The notes: generated by a model not told the origin, from the letters alone. Shown: positions 35,087 through 46,900, counted from the first letter of the stretch. The stretch is 64,000 bases of DNA from Sipunculus nudus (GCA_026874595.1 CM049308.1:77610124-77674123); one strand, 5' to 3'. Translations and numbers: made by a program.

Positions 35087-35280
35087 TTGGCAGGTATACT
35101 TAGGACAATTGAGGAAGAAGGGTCCTTTGGCAGGAGTGATTTCATCTGGACAGCAGCCATAGTCAGCATCGAGACAGGAAAGTGGGGTGTCTCCTGTCAG
35201 GCAATTTAACTTGCTGGGGCCTTCCGCAGGGGTAAAACCATCAGGGCAGCAACCATATGTAGAGTTCTTACACCCACCCC
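35087..35280 (-). CDS. PAPLN: papilin exon 14: GCCPDG repeats 1 and 2
   Basis: A 194-bp exon, phase 1 in and phase 0 out. It encodes CKNSTYGCCPDGFTPAEG and CLDADYGCCPDEITPAKG. The unit is C-x4-[YFH]-G-C-C-x-D-[GE]-x-[TS]-x-A-x-G-x5-C, about 33-36 residues, with four cysteines. Such units are typical of the papilin cassette between TSP1 and Kunitz regions in invertebrates. Their molecular role is not known to me. Confidence 0.9.
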
Positions 35281-35501
35281 CTGTAAACAACATGCCTTTC
35301 TATTACATCTCATAATTTATACATTAACCAGAAAGTTTATGTAATGTTCTCAGGGTAGAAATGAGATTAAAAACAAATTACATGAGGAATATTATTTCCA
35401 AAGCTTAACAAGCTCATTTTGTGTTATTTAAATAGACCAACTGTTAATTCATAAACAGTTAAAACATAGAGGCTAAAGAATGATAATTTCAGAACGCTTA
35501 C

Positions 35502-35646
35502 CTGGGCATGGTTTTGTATTACAGTCTTCTTCACTGATGGGTTTGTGTGTTTGGTCACACTTAGTTGCTGGTTCACGTTTACCCTCCTCCGACTCCAAAC
35601 ACAATACATCCCTCTTCCTTGTGCCACCATCACATGGTGCAGAACA
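35502..35646 (-). CDS. PAPLN: papilin exon 13: TSP1-6
   Basis: A 145-bp exon, phase 0 in and phase 1 out, donor CCAG|GTAAGC. It encodes CSAPCDGGTRKRDVLC followed by CNTKPCPG. This is the last TSP1; the change to a phase-1 end marks the switch to the GCCPDG repeats. Confidence 0.92.
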
Positions 35647-36029
35647 CTGCAAAACAAAAGCATAAATATGCATAAAAAAATTTTAATTTTTTTTTGCACA
35701 AAATTCTCATTTTTCTGCTTTTCCATTGGGATCTGATCTCTCTAAACATTACTGGAGATTTTTTTCTGTTTCAAATGCTTTTACTAATATAAATAATTCC
35801 AGCACATGGAGGAATAACATAAATAAGTTGTGATATTTTACTTTATTTGCAGTTAATTCTAAAGTTTCTAACAGAGTAATATATATATATGAATTTTTAT
35901 AATTCTGTAGTCCTCATGAACTTTGATGTTATTTTTTTTAAATTGTTTTGCACAATTTTTCGTTTCCCCCTCATTTTGTAATAAAGTATTCATCTCTGTG
36001 CTATATTATCCATGTTGTCCTCTACTGAC

Positions 36030-36209
36030 CTTATGCCATGGACCTGTGAACCAGACAGCCTCACATTCTGCTACTGTGCACTCCTGGTCCTTGCTAGGTT
36101 TCTTTGTCACATCACACTTATCCTCGTCAGTCACCTGTATGCTGCTCTCACCTGACATGCCACAGAACACCTCACGGTGCTGTATACCTGTACCACACTT
36201 CGTGGAACA
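36030..36209 (-). CDS. PAPLN: papilin exon 12: TSP1-5 and the Trp strand of TSP1-6
   Basis: A 180-bp phase 0-0 exon, the same length as exon 11. It starts CSTKCGTGIQHREVFC, with an intact CSxxCG site, and ends AVWFTGPWHK. Donor AAG|GTCAGT. The equal length and phase of exons 11 and 12 suggest an exon duplication, although the residues have diverged. Confidence 0.93.
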
Positions 36210-36705
36210 CTGTCAATCACAAATAAGATTAATATATTGATGCTTGCCCACTGGGTTCGGATGTCCAATCATTACATCACCAGAAGCTAATGACAAGAAC
36301 TGAAGCCTGTCATCAAAATTAAGACCTCAAAACTTTTCTAAAAGCTGCATTTAATAAAGATATCTAGATTGCCAGAACATCTTCAGGTAAGTTTTTCTGT
36401 AATTTTATACTTGAGTCTTCTCTTGGACAAATCCCAGAAGACAACAGATTTGACCCCTAAATTAACAGCATATACCCTAACTCAGGCACTCTGTGTATTT
36501 AATCGTCCAAAAGGCTGGATCAGTATCCGAGTTATACAAAAGGTCAAGGAAGAATGACCAAAATACAGATACTCAATTTAACGAATGGATCCCTAGATGG
36601 ACGAATAATTAAAATTAATGTATTTGCATTTCTGCCCTCTCTTAATTTTGTTTAAGTATGTTCACTCATCTGATATAGTCAGAACTTTGTTGTTTCAATA
36701 GTTAC

Positions 36706-36885
36706 CTTGGTCCACTGAGATGTGAACCACTTGGGAACACCTTTACAGTCTGTAGGTTGCGTGCTGCATGGCTGTGCTGTTTTTGGTTTATTGTGACCGT
36801 CACAGTGTTCCTCGGGGAACACCTCACCATCTTTACTGCTGCACAGAACCTCTCTAGTTTCCTGGGTGTCATCACAAGCTTCACA
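36706..36885 (-). CDS. PAPLN: papilin exon 11: divergent TSP1-4 and the Trp strand of TSP1-5
   Basis: A 180-bp phase 0-0 exon that starts CEACDDTQETREVLC and ends WFTSQWTK. The first two cysteines are only two residues apart and the CGxG turn is missing, so this is the most divergent of the six repeats. The RxVxC strand and the remaining cysteines are kept. A 200-bp MITE lies next to its acceptor (see 36909-37108). Confidence 0.9.
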
Positions 36886-36908
36886 CTGTAAACAGAAAAC
36901 ACCATTAG

Positions 36909-37108
36909 CAGGGGCGGATACAGGATTTTAGAATAAGTGGGGGCTCACATTGCAAGGCCGTGAAGTGCCTGGGGGAAGGAACCCCCTCCTGGGTGTAGAA
37001 ATTTTTTAAAATTTAGGATGTAATCTTGCAATCTGGGGATTTTTTTTGTAAGGTTGAAAGGGGGGGGGGATGCCCCCTGCACCCCCACCCCCCCTAAATC
37101 TGCCCCTG
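36909..37108. mobile_element. 200-bp MITE with CAGGGGCRGAT ends and ATTAG target duplication
   Basis: Left end CAGGGGCGGATACAGGATTT, right end AAATCTGCCCCTG, flanked by perfect ATTAG direct repeats at 36904-36908 and 37109-37113. The interior is G-rich with poly-G and poly-C runs. It sits beside the 3' splice site of exon 11. Confidence 0.85.
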
Positions 37109-37749
37109 ATTAGATGAGAGAACAAAACACTATCAGGTGAGAAATTTTATTTGTATCTTTGTAATTTTAATATTCATAAAGAAGACAGATAGCAAACTGA
37201 TAGGTGACATGTCCTGCATCCTTAAATCCCTTCCTGAGGGTTGCTGGTTTCCCTAAGGTCTTTGTTATCTCCAGATTAGATAAAGTCAGTGGAATAACTA
37301 AATCTGCTGCTCCACTTAGTTTATTAAGCAGGTCTGCCAAAGGAAATATAGTAGTTAATACTAGAATTTTTTATCAGCATCTTGAGAGGGTTTAAATAAA
37401 AAAAAAAGACCAGCTCAGTTTACAACTGAGTAATAAAGTGAAATTTCTGCACAATCTTTCTTGTTGAAACCAGTACAAATATTTAAAATGTTTTGGTATA
37501 CATCATTCTAGACAATATGTTAAAATTAATATGGCTTACAAAGTGAACCATTCTTGTGTGCTAAAAATCTGAAACTCTCAAATTCATACAAACCATCACC
37601 AAATATTTCTGTACAAGTTTCTTTAACACAACAGAAATAATTCAGCCACTAATTTTTTAGAAACACTTCAGTATAATTTGAAAATAAATCCTAAATTCTA
37701 TAAAATTCTCTATATTTAAATACATTTTTCAGAACCCTTGATGACTTAC

Positions 37750-37941
37750 TTTGTGCCAGTCTGAGACCACCCATTCAAGGCCTTTACATGTCCTGGCCAC
37801 ACATGTCTGGGTCTTGGGAGGCATGTCAGCTGAGTTACAGAAGGAATCAGGGAGGAGGTCGCTGGTTGCCCCTTGTAACATGAGGCTGCTCCTACATGTG
37901 ACAGACCGTGACTGTTCACCAGGTCCACAAGGCTGGTCACA
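37750..37941 (-). CDS. PAPLN: papilin exon 10: TSP1-3 and the Trp strand of TSP1-4
   Basis: A 192-bp phase 0-0 exon. It starts CDQPCGPGEQSRSVTC and ends WVVSDWHK. The Cys pattern is TSP1, but the first loop reads CDQPCG rather than CSxxCG, so the O-fucose acceptor Ser/Thr is absent. The insert between the second and third Cys pairs (SSLMLQGATSDLLPDSFC) is longer than in its neighbours. Confidence 0.92.
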
Positions 37942-38538
37942 CTGAAAGAATGGTGATGATGATAATAATGATAAGTAAAAGATTAAGGAGAAAAATCCAT
38001 TAGTAAAATTCTCTAAAACACTATACATACACAGAATTAATATAAATATTCAATAAATAAACAACATTTTCATAAGTTTAAGACTGCCTAAACTGTACAC
38101 ATTGTATTAATTAAATCGCCTTTGTTCATATGATATGCATGCTGAACTTTTATTAATTTGTGATTTAATTATAGAGGTATAACAATTCATACAAAATGAA
38201 AGAGGTGTGAAAAAAGTGTATATGAGGTTAAGTATATACACCCACTTAAAAAAAGACCACAGGTATGGGTAAATCTGCTTCATATTCATGAGACAGAGTT
38301 GTATTTATGAGAAAGAGGTGTACCATAAGTGTGAAAAATCTGTTGGCTTAGAGCTTCCAAAAGTTATCTTTGTAACATTTAAATAATTAGGATAAAGGAC
38401 AAAAAAAACTTTTAAAGATTAACACAGATTTAAACACAACAGAACAGTTGTAAAACAAACTCTCCTCAGAAAGAGAGAGCAGTCTGACATATGTCAATCA
38501 CTATTAATGACATGTGTCAATCACGTCTACATACACAC

Positions 38539-38743
38539 CTCTGACCATGGGCCAGTAACCCACATGGGACATGGTAATTCTTCATTACAGGGCTGTGTGG
38601 AGGCTGGTTTTGGTCCCTTGCAATCTTCATCCGGTGCTATGACCTCCTTTTTGTCCCTGGTTGGTCTGTAGCACAATATATGACGGTACTGCACTCCGGT
38701 GCCACAAGTTGTGGAACAGGCTTCCCATCTACCGATGCGCCAT
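38539..38743 (-). CDS. PAPLN: papilin exon 9: TSP1-2 and the Trp strand of TSP1-3
   Basis: A 205-bp exon, phase 2 in and phase 0 out, with donor GAG|GTGTGT. It encodes WRIGRWEACSTTCGTGVQYR, a complete TSP1 with a CSTTCG O-fucosylation-type site, ending CNEELPC. It then supplies MWVTGPWSE, the Trp strand of the next repeat. From here each TSP1 exon starts at the first Cys of a repeat and ends just before the next, all in phase 0. Confidence 0.93.
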
Positions 38744-39270
38744 CTGGTGATAAAAAGTGGAATTAGGAGTTTATCTGCAATTTGACATCCTGAGCAGGTC
38801 TGTACCCTAATAAATGGATTCATATCATGTGAATACTGCACACATTGCAGGAACAGTAAATGTTTTGTAAAATCATGAGCAACATTATATCACTCAGTAA
38901 CTTGACCTATCAGAAAGGTACAATATCATGTTGTATGAATAACATGCATTACTCATGTAATAAATATGAACTTTCTCATTATGCTTCTGTATGAATCTAC
39001 AAACTTGTTTTAAAGATAACTAAAAAAACTGAGAAACTGCCAATTCAATAATAACAATAACTGGGTATTTTGAGTCAAAACAATTATCTTATAAATAACT
39101 AAAATTACTGAAAAAAATAGTTATTCAATAAAAATACAATTTGGTATTTTCAGTGAATTCTTGTAATTCAGTAATCTCTTTAACCTACCAGATATTGATC
39201 TGAAGTCCTATCATTTAAATATTTACAATTTTTTACACACTTTGGTAAGAACGTAAAACTTGCTGCGTAC

Positions 39271-39400
39271 TTGGCAGGAGGAGGGCAGGGCTGCATGTTA
39301 CAGGTATCTACAGTGATGGGCTTGAGGGCCGGGTTACACAGGCTGGGCGAAACCGAAACACCTTGTTCATTCACACACAAAACCTTTCTTGAGTGGCTAC
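39271..39400 (-). CDS. PAPLN: papilin exon 8: TSP1-1, second half
   Basis: A 130-bp exon, phase 1 in and phase 2 out. It reads SHSRKVLCVNEQG, CNPALKPI and DTCNMQPCPP, completing TSP1-1. The donor used is CCAA|GTACGC, because only a phase-2 end fits exon 9. The open frame runs on past this donor, so a naive ORF call overextends it. Confidence 0.88.
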
Positions 39401-40226
39401 CTGCAATGGAAAATAAATGAAGAGGAACTGCAAAGAAAGCAAATGTTAAACTTCTGACATAAAGCTAATTAATAATAAAGAAATACATTACTCTACATTA
39501 TACTGACCTGGACATTTGAATTTAAAAACAGCAAACTAAAATCTTTGAAGATTAAACATTGTTCTTTTTACCACCTCATAAATACCCTCTCTTGTCTCAC
39601 TGATAAAAATTTATCTGACACAATTCAAACAAGCAATCAGGCCTGTCTGTTACCATCAGATGATATACACCTACTAATTATCCCTATTTAATGTTGAGTT
39701 AAATGTAACATGGAAAGAACGCAAAATATTATCATAAGGACAGATGTAACCAAATTTCTGCTGCTTTGCATCAAGAAATGGAAAGATCAAATGATCCTGC
39801 AAGAATTGATCACATAGAGTTTATAGTGGATTTAAAGATACAATGATATAAAACTTGGTACAATTTTTTAAAAGGCTAGTGACAACACTGAAGGAGTGAA
39901 CATAAAATGAAATATAAAATCATACTATTAGTGCTTCAAAGTGAACACATTTATACTGCAATAAATGTTACAACTGATGGTGGTACCACTCAACTTTTGT
40001 CACACAACTCCTCTTTGGCAACACTTCAGAGATGCCCATTTTTTGGGAGTTGAAACTTTTCAGAATAAGCTTGTCCTAAGGGGGTCATTTCCCAAATTTT
40101 AACATAAATCCTGAGGAATCTGACATGTTTGCTATCAGGAACTTCATGAACTACACAAGAACAGGTAATATGCCAGTAGAATTAATAACAGCAGGTCCTG
40201 GGGGTATGTCTGGCCCCTGTGCTCAC

Positions 40227-40365
40227 CTCCACCACAGGATGAGCTGCACTTTGTCCAGCTCTGGGGGCTCCACTTGTAATTGTGAGTCACTTCTTGATAT
40301 TCTGCCTCCAGCGGGAGTGAGTATTCATACTTAATACCGGGGCTTGGCCCGTGTTGTCTTAGCAA
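40227..40365 (-). CDS. PAPLN: papilin exon 7: end of spacer and start of TSP1-1
   Basis: A 139-bp exon, phase 0 in and phase 1 out, with donor GGAG|GTGAGC. The spacer ends with IKYEYSLPL, the usual 'i.YeYxxP' strand. TSP1-1 then starts with KWSPQSWTKCSSSCGG, which has the Wx4W pair and a CSxxCG site of the kind that receives O-fucose. The intron falls inside the repeat directly after CGG. Confidence 0.93.
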
Positions 40366-40879
40366 CTGTGACGCAGAAAAAAATGTTTGCAAATAATAAA
40401 ATGGTTATGGAATTTATCAATCTACACCATTAAAAATTTAAATGTTGCTTTTTTTAACTTCTCATCCCAGATAATCCTCTTGGCATAGTCAGATAATGGT
40501 TTTGCAAATCTGGCCTACAAATATTAGAACATTAATGTTTACCATCTTCTCAGTTTCAAATACACTCTTTCATGATTATGTTATGATTAAAACCAAGGTA
40601 TATGCAAATATAGAACTAAATCTGATTTTGCATAAATGCAACAGAAAAAATTGCAAATTTCAGCAAATTGACATCAGAACTACAGGAATATTATTTTCAT
40701 ATTGGCTTTTTCATTATTGGTCCAAAAGTAGCTTAACTGACATGCAACTGACATTGAGATCTAAGTGTTCTTTCATAATAAAGTACAAAAGAGGGAGAAC
40801 ACTGATATAAACCTGGGAGAACTGCAAGGGCAAGGCTGAAATAAAATGGGTAATACTGATGGAATGAGCAACCACTCAC

Positions 40880-41061
40880 TGCCAGATAAATCATTTGTTT
40901 AATAGGCCCTTGAGAGCTGATGTACTCTGCCCCTTTCTTCACCCCTACAGCGGCCTCCCTCCTCCCATAAGTGAACTCTGAGCCAGCAGCCGAGAAAGCA
41001 TGGGGTAGGCTGACCTTCAAGTCACCATTCAACTTGTAGTTACCATTACTATCCACGAGAG
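40880..41061 (-). CDS. PAPLN: papilin exon 6: central spacer domain
   Basis: A 182-bp exon, phase 1 in and phase 0 out. It encodes ALVDSNGNYKLNGDLKVS, then GSEFTYGRREA and the basic stretch VGVKKGAEYISSQGPIKQ. The pattern 'LxxxxGxYxLNGdxxv...G..f.Y.R' is that of ADAMTS and papilin spacers. The donor GCA|GTGAGT fits the phase-0 start of exon 7. Confidence 0.92.
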
Positions 41062-41831
41062 CTGCAAATATATACAAACACAACCCAAACAGTTACTCTG
41101 CCAGCATTACAGATACCACCCACCTTGTATGTAGCTATTAAATAAGCATAATGACATTTTCTTACAATGACATTACTTCTGACAAGTATAACCACCTGTC
41201 ACTGTTTTTAAGTGTTCTATTGCATGTCACTTAATCTATGCATACATTATACTCTCTGTGGCTATGAGAGTTCATTGTCTTGATGTCAATGAATTACATT
41301 AGAATCATTATCCAATAAATATCATTTGGTTGGAGGGGGGACCCAAACAGATGCTTTTCACATACAAGCCATAGCCTATATATATTATTTATGCCATGTC
41401 TGTGAAGCTTCATTCAAGCACAAGGTTAGTAACTTTAAAAAAAAAACACCATATAATACATACCAAATTTCTACAAAAAATTCATGTCTTATTCATTTGA
41501 CCACTAAACAATATATGGTATAAAGTACACCTGTCCAACCAGCAAAAAACAGATGATGTGTTGGCATGTGTGTCATGAAAGTGACTGTATCTACATGTTT
41601 TGTTTTTTTTTTTTTACTTAAAGGATACATCCATGGCTTGTAGCTGGCACTGCCTATTGAATGAGGATGAAGGTTATCATATGATGAGAATAATGTTATT
41701 TTTTAAGGTATTCTGGATGTCAGATTTTATATGCATGGGCTGGGAATCATCCAGAGTTTATAAACTGATTTTAATTAAGATATTGGCATGAAGGTCTGAT
41801 CAAGATTTCATGAATCTGATTTTAATTTAGT

Positions 41832-41903
41832 GGTGGGCTTTGAACAAAGGACCTGCTACTATGAAGTCCAAAGCCTTAACCACAAGGCTACATCGTACCC
41901 CTT
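41832..41903 (-). repeat. tRNA-like SINE head next to the exon 5 donor
   Basis: On the minus strand TAGCCTTGTGGTTAAGGC resembles a tRNA A box and GGTCCTTTGTTCAAAGCCC a B box, at tRNA-like spacing. Acceptor-stem pairing is poor, so this is more likely a SINE head than a working tRNA gene. It starts within about five bases of the exon 5 donor. Confidence 0.5.
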
Positions 41904-41905
41904 AC

Positions 41906-41986
41906 CTAAATAGTTGTTGCTGGCACCAAGTTCCTCTACACGTATGGCAGTGGCCCCATGAGGTATGACTAGAAGATCTGTGTATC
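41906..41986 (-). CDS. PAPLN: papilin exon 5: start of spacer domain
   Basis: An 81-bp phase 1-1 exon encoding GYTDLLVIPHGATAIRVEEL. The 'IPxGAxxIxVxE' pattern is the first strand of the ADAMTS spacer, a beta-rich domain used for matrix and substrate binding in the family. A tRNA-like SINE head sits directly after its donor. Confidence 0.93.
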
Positions 41987-42589
41987 CTGGAAATTAGAAC
42001 GCAAACACTTTGAGTCAGAGTGACAATTATAACATAAATAGAAATACAAAGTGAAACCTTAAAATTAAGGCCACCAACTGGACCTCAATAAAGTGGTCAC
42101 ATTTTTAAGGTGGACAACTAAGCAGTTATAAATTGCAATTACAAAGAGCAAAATAGAATTGGGACTGTGAAAAAGTGGTCAATATTTTGAGGTTTTCAAT
42201 AAACTGAAGTGGTTGTTTTACCTGTGACACATATTATAGTGCAGCTGTCCATAACATGTTTGATGCAGTGCTTTAAGCCACACACAGTGGTTTAAAATAT
42301 ATGATGTTTTCTTCTCAAGCCCAATGATTCATCTTGTAAGTGTGACTGGTATGTATGATCACAGATAAAAGACCTGAAGAAAAACTTATTTTGCCTGAAT
42401 GAAGTTGTATTTACTTCATGGCACAACCCATGAAGTACTAATATATGCCGAAAAAAAAGAGAGCGGACATTTTTAAAAGAGATTAATAATTCAATTTCAA
42501 AATCTCTGTGCATGTTTCTTTTAAAGTATACTGGACAACAATAGCTATATATTAAAATATGAGAGCTAGATTATATCAGCAACTCTTAC

Positions 42590-42713
42590 CATATTTGAGA
42601 TTGTTGCTAAAGAGTAGGCCTTCATATGTCTGACAAGTGCTGTCATCGCCACCACAAACATGGCACTTGTCAAAACGTTTATCTGAACCCAATAGTTTAT
42701 CACAGCCAACACG
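42590..42713 (-). CDS. PAPLN: papilin exon 4: end of Cys-rich module
   Basis: A 124-bp exon, phase 0 in and phase 1 out, with acceptor TTCTTGCAG and donor TATG|GTAAGA. It reads [10 protein letters not shown], then [13 protein letters not shown], the canonical ADAMTS/papilin VGCD...CGGDxxTC motif, then passes into the spacer. A damaged copy of its 5' end and acceptor lies 71 bp away on the intron side (see findings). Confidence 0.95.
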
Positions 42714-42764
42714 CTGCAAGAAAAAAGAAAGCATCAAGCATTTCTACATTTATCTGAAATAGTA

Positions 42765-42783
42765 AGTTTATCACAGCCAACAC
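42765..42783. repeat. duplicate of the exon 4 start, 71 bp upstream in the transcript
   Basis: The 19-bp block AGTTTATCACAGCCAACAC of exon 4 (42694-42712) is repeated exactly here, followed by a diverged pyrimidine tract. The acceptor TTGCAG|C reads TTTCAAC in this copy, so the AG is lost. Confidence 0.85.
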
Positions 42784-43907
42784 CGTTGAAAGAAAATAAA
42801 ACATTAGACATACCTTAGATAGAAATGTAAATTTACTAAAGATATATGTACAATATCTAATGTATTAATAATTCATATGTCACAACGAATAACAGCTTTT
42901 CAGCAATACTGTATTTCATGTGGATGGCTTTGTAACAGTGAACACTAGATAATTTGTGGTTAAAATCACACACTTTATATTTCCAATATAATTCCTCTTG
43001 GTTCCTTTGATGGCATGACTGAATAACATGATCATACACTCTGTATTAATAATTTTACTGGACATTCTTCTGTGGGTGCAATTTTTGTGGCCTCCACAAA
43101 GTAATTCTCTCTCTTCTCCACAGATGGCACTGCTTATATCCAAGCTGCAGGTTTTCTGTATTCCATGAGCTTTCTTGCTGGTGGGAGTTCATTTTTTTTT
43201 TTTACTTAACTATATGCTTTATGTGATATAGGTTGTAGGTCTTCATGGAAAAAAAATATTAATATTAACTGTAAAACCACCTGCAATTCTTAAAACAAAG
43301 TAGTCTATTATCACTGAGAGTACCTGCATTATTTTTAAGAAACAGAAAATATTACACTGAAAATTTTCTAATTTTTTTTTAAAGACTAAACAAAAAAAGA
43401 ACATTTTGGTGTTAGTTTTCAACATATTCCCCATACAGGCATTAATATTAAATGTAAGCAGGCATAAAACATGTCAGCACCTGCGACTGAATTATTTGAA
43501 CTCTTATTTTCTAGCTCTTGTAAGGCCTTTTTTCATGTACAACATCATTAACTCAACCTGCTTTTACTACATATATATTTGATAATGCTTTATTTCTTAT
43601 GGGTGAATAATTGATATTTGATCATTCCTTCCTTTTTTTAACATTTGAGAGAACAATTTTGTTAAAATTTATTTATGGTCTCTAGATTTCACTTTCTCCA
43701 TCCTGATAAAATTTTAGCTGAGTTTTAATTCTCTATTTATTAACATTTATTTTATTATTTATTTATTTTGCTTTTTTTATTTCTTTCTCTTTATTACTGT
43801 ATATTAATTATACAGTATACTGCCCTATTTATGACTCCTATAAAGCATTTTCAAACAAGCTCTGCAATGTAAGAGCACTTAACAAAGTTTGCTATGATAA
43901 TAATAAT

Positions 43908-43941
<34 letters not shown>

Positions 43942-46900
43942 TTTGGTTAAGTACCAGACTTGGTGATTCTTTGACACTGAACCAAATAAACCTCAAGATA
44001 TAATGTTTATCAGTCCAACATTTATTAAACATTACAGGGCTAAGTTTAAGATACTTTAGTTTGAACATCTAGCTATCACAGTCAGCAATGTGTGCTTCGT
44101 TTTAAACCCTAAACTTCAGAAGCCAAATCCTTAAACCATCTGGCTATTACACATCCTCAAGACCCTATTTACTGATATCCGACCACTGAGCACTTATAAT
44201 ACACCCTTAATCTCCAATGAAACGAGGTACCGGAGACCAGTACACTCTCAATGTCTAATTATTCCTCAAGCAGTCTTGATTTACAAGTACCTGAAGGTCC
44301 ATAATTTTCAAATGAGGGTGACACCCCTTCTTGAAACCCCAGTTGGTATTTACAGTGGTTCTAAAACAGTCTCCAGATAAAAGAACAGTAAGATTCTGAT
44401 AATCTGCTTAAGGGCTCCTTTACATATGTATATTTCCAAATACAAATCTTCTTTATCTCTTATAAGTGACAGATGGAGATGAGGAATCACTGTAATACAT
44501 TTGCCAGTTGGAGAACTATACTCCATGTGAGATCAAGGTTCACCCTGATAAAGATCTTGGGTAAGCTTTTAATGTTCTGGCTATTAAATGTATTATTAAT
44601 TATCATTATATGTTATTACCACCTACAACATTAGAATTCTGTGGAATTTATATTGCATCATACTGATGATACTATTAAAAGGAACAATGATCACTGTTTA
44701 AGAAGTGTGTTCTTCAGTATAGAAATACATATACTGATACAGCATTCAGATATACACATACTGTCATAAGGGCTTTTGAATTTTCACCAAGGGTGAAATA
44801 CCTGAACTTGAATTTCCTTATTTAATCTCCTTCCCCTTATGGGTATCTGTATCTATGCCAGCACTGTATCTACTAAAAGACAGTGATTGCTTCCATTCAT
44901 GCCATTGCTATATATTTCAGCATCCTGATTTATACATAAATTTACATGGTGAACATGCACAGCTTAGGTGTTCGGTAGATAACAGAAATGCTGGGTATTT
45001 ATTTATCATCTGAATTCAAGAGTCTTTTACCCTGAACAATTATTCGCAAAAATACCTTAAAAAACTGTTGTAACCATTATTTAATATGAATCCAATCTTG
45101 CTTATCAACACCATCTAGTGGCCATTCAATGAGAAAAAGCTCGGGAAGTCTTTTGAAGCTGGAAGCCTGGGGAAGCTATTCATACTTGCCTGTAGATATA
45201 TTTTGTACATAATCAGATGTTTGAATTAATTTACAGCTTGACAGGAATTGTTAAAGATCAAGGGCCCTCTTATTCTAAATCTGAACAGACTATGATTCAA
45301 AGAAACATATTTTTTCCCTGAAACAAAGCACTGGATAGTGAGGAACATGCCTTGGGAAAATTTTGAAGCAAAAGAAACCATCTGGTGGCAGATACAGGGA
45401 TGAAGTTTTTAAATGAAAGAGACATCTGAAAATAAAATGCAGTATTTGCTATGAAGAATTTCAATTGAGACTAGCAGCATGACGCAGCTAAAAGTAACTT
45501 AATGTTTAACATTACATAAACATAGAAAAGGAAATGACAAAAACCCTTGTACCTAAAATATATATTGAAAGCAGACCATGCAGGTATACTGCAGATATTG
45601 AAGCAGAGAGGCTGCTGAGGATGGCAGAGTGCATGCCACACCCTGCTTCATCAGCAAGAAAACCTCCCACCTTCATCAAACCTGGTTTCACTTTATCTAC
45701 AAGATCCTACAACCATATGGCCTTCCAGGAAAAGCCTGCACAAACTAAACAAAATCTACAAGACGTGCAAGTCAAGCAACCCTGCATTCCTTGACTACTT
45801 ATCTCAGCCCTTGTCAATGAAAAGTAAACACAGCCATCCCTAATCCTGCCAATCATGATTAAAAAAAGCCACAAATACATATCCATGTGTACAAGAGCTA
45901 GGTACTAAAACATATAACCAGTATTGATTTTTTTATCATAAACAATTGGGAGAAGCTCTCAGATGTAATCCATGTCTTCCTGTTACAGTGTGTATGCTGG
46001 AGAAAGCAGCTTGTGTTGATCTCTGCGGGGCTTCGTCCACTTCCTGGCTAGAAGATAACTCACTTAGTGTGAAGCTTGCCTACTAACATGTAGGGAAACA
46101 TATGTAAGTGCCACATCTTTACCACAGCCACCTGTATATTATGATGTACTTCTTAACCTCTGTGGGTCCTCTTACTGAGCCATTACCTTGTGATGCCACA
46201 GACTAATCATTTTATCCATCTTCAAATGCTCTTTTTATATAAGTGTGCACAGATGGCACTTTATTTGACAATTCATACCAACCATTTTACACACCTCTTT
46301 TTATACAGGTGTGCACAGAGGGTACCTTTACCTTTGCTAGAATAAAGATGCAAGCACACTTTTATGATTTGCAAGAAAGCTTGGCACCCTTCATTTAACA
46401 CACCTTGTAATGCTCTTTTTATACAAGGGGTAAAAGATGTGATCTATGATTACTTTAACATATATCCCTGATATTGCCACCAAGATGACTTAGGCTTTAC
46501 AGGTACTGAATAATTTTCTTAAGTCCCAAATTCCTTAAAATTAATCAAATGATATTTTAATCTGCTAGCATATTTTTATGATATGGCAACTTGGTTTTAA
46601 GCTAGATTCTCTTTAATATAGTTAGTGCATGATTTATTATGCGAGTCATTTATCTAGGCCACATGCAAACAGATATTTTTTTTCTTACAGTTGGTTCACA
46701 CTTGATAGACATGTACTTGGTAAATAATTTTTATTCATACTAAATCTGTGTAAATTGGTCATAAATATATAAACAGATTCAAATTTTGAACAGGTATACA
46801 TTTTAATATAAATAAATTTAAGTCTGTGACCTATGCTGTTTCCTGAAGTCACTATACACACTCATACATATACATATATACTCATACATCAAACATCTAC

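Larger units (their letters stand above)
34532..40226. other. introns in the TSP1 and GCCPDG region
   Basis: The gaps 34532-34884, 35647-36029, 36210-36705, 37114-37749, 37942-38538, 38744-39270 and 39401-40226 are A+T-rich. No extra TSP1 exon was found; the chain of phases leaves no gap to fill. The MITEs at 34885 and 36909 are the only insertions seen. Confidence 0.6.
40366..42589. other. introns in the spacer region
   Basis: 40366-40879, 41062-41831 and 41987-42589 lack exons. 42050-42240 resembles a degraded CAGTGAAACC-type MITE (AGTGAAACCTTAAAATTAAG at left). Otherwise nothing is seen. Confidence 0.5.

Noticed and set aside
41832-41903. Functional tRNA gene
   Set aside because: The A and B box likeness is fair but acceptor and anticodon stems do not pair well; a SINE head fits better.
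45534-45794. 86-codon plus-strand open frame in the 6.3-kb intron
   Set aside because: No domain signature or consistent gene context; likely chance.
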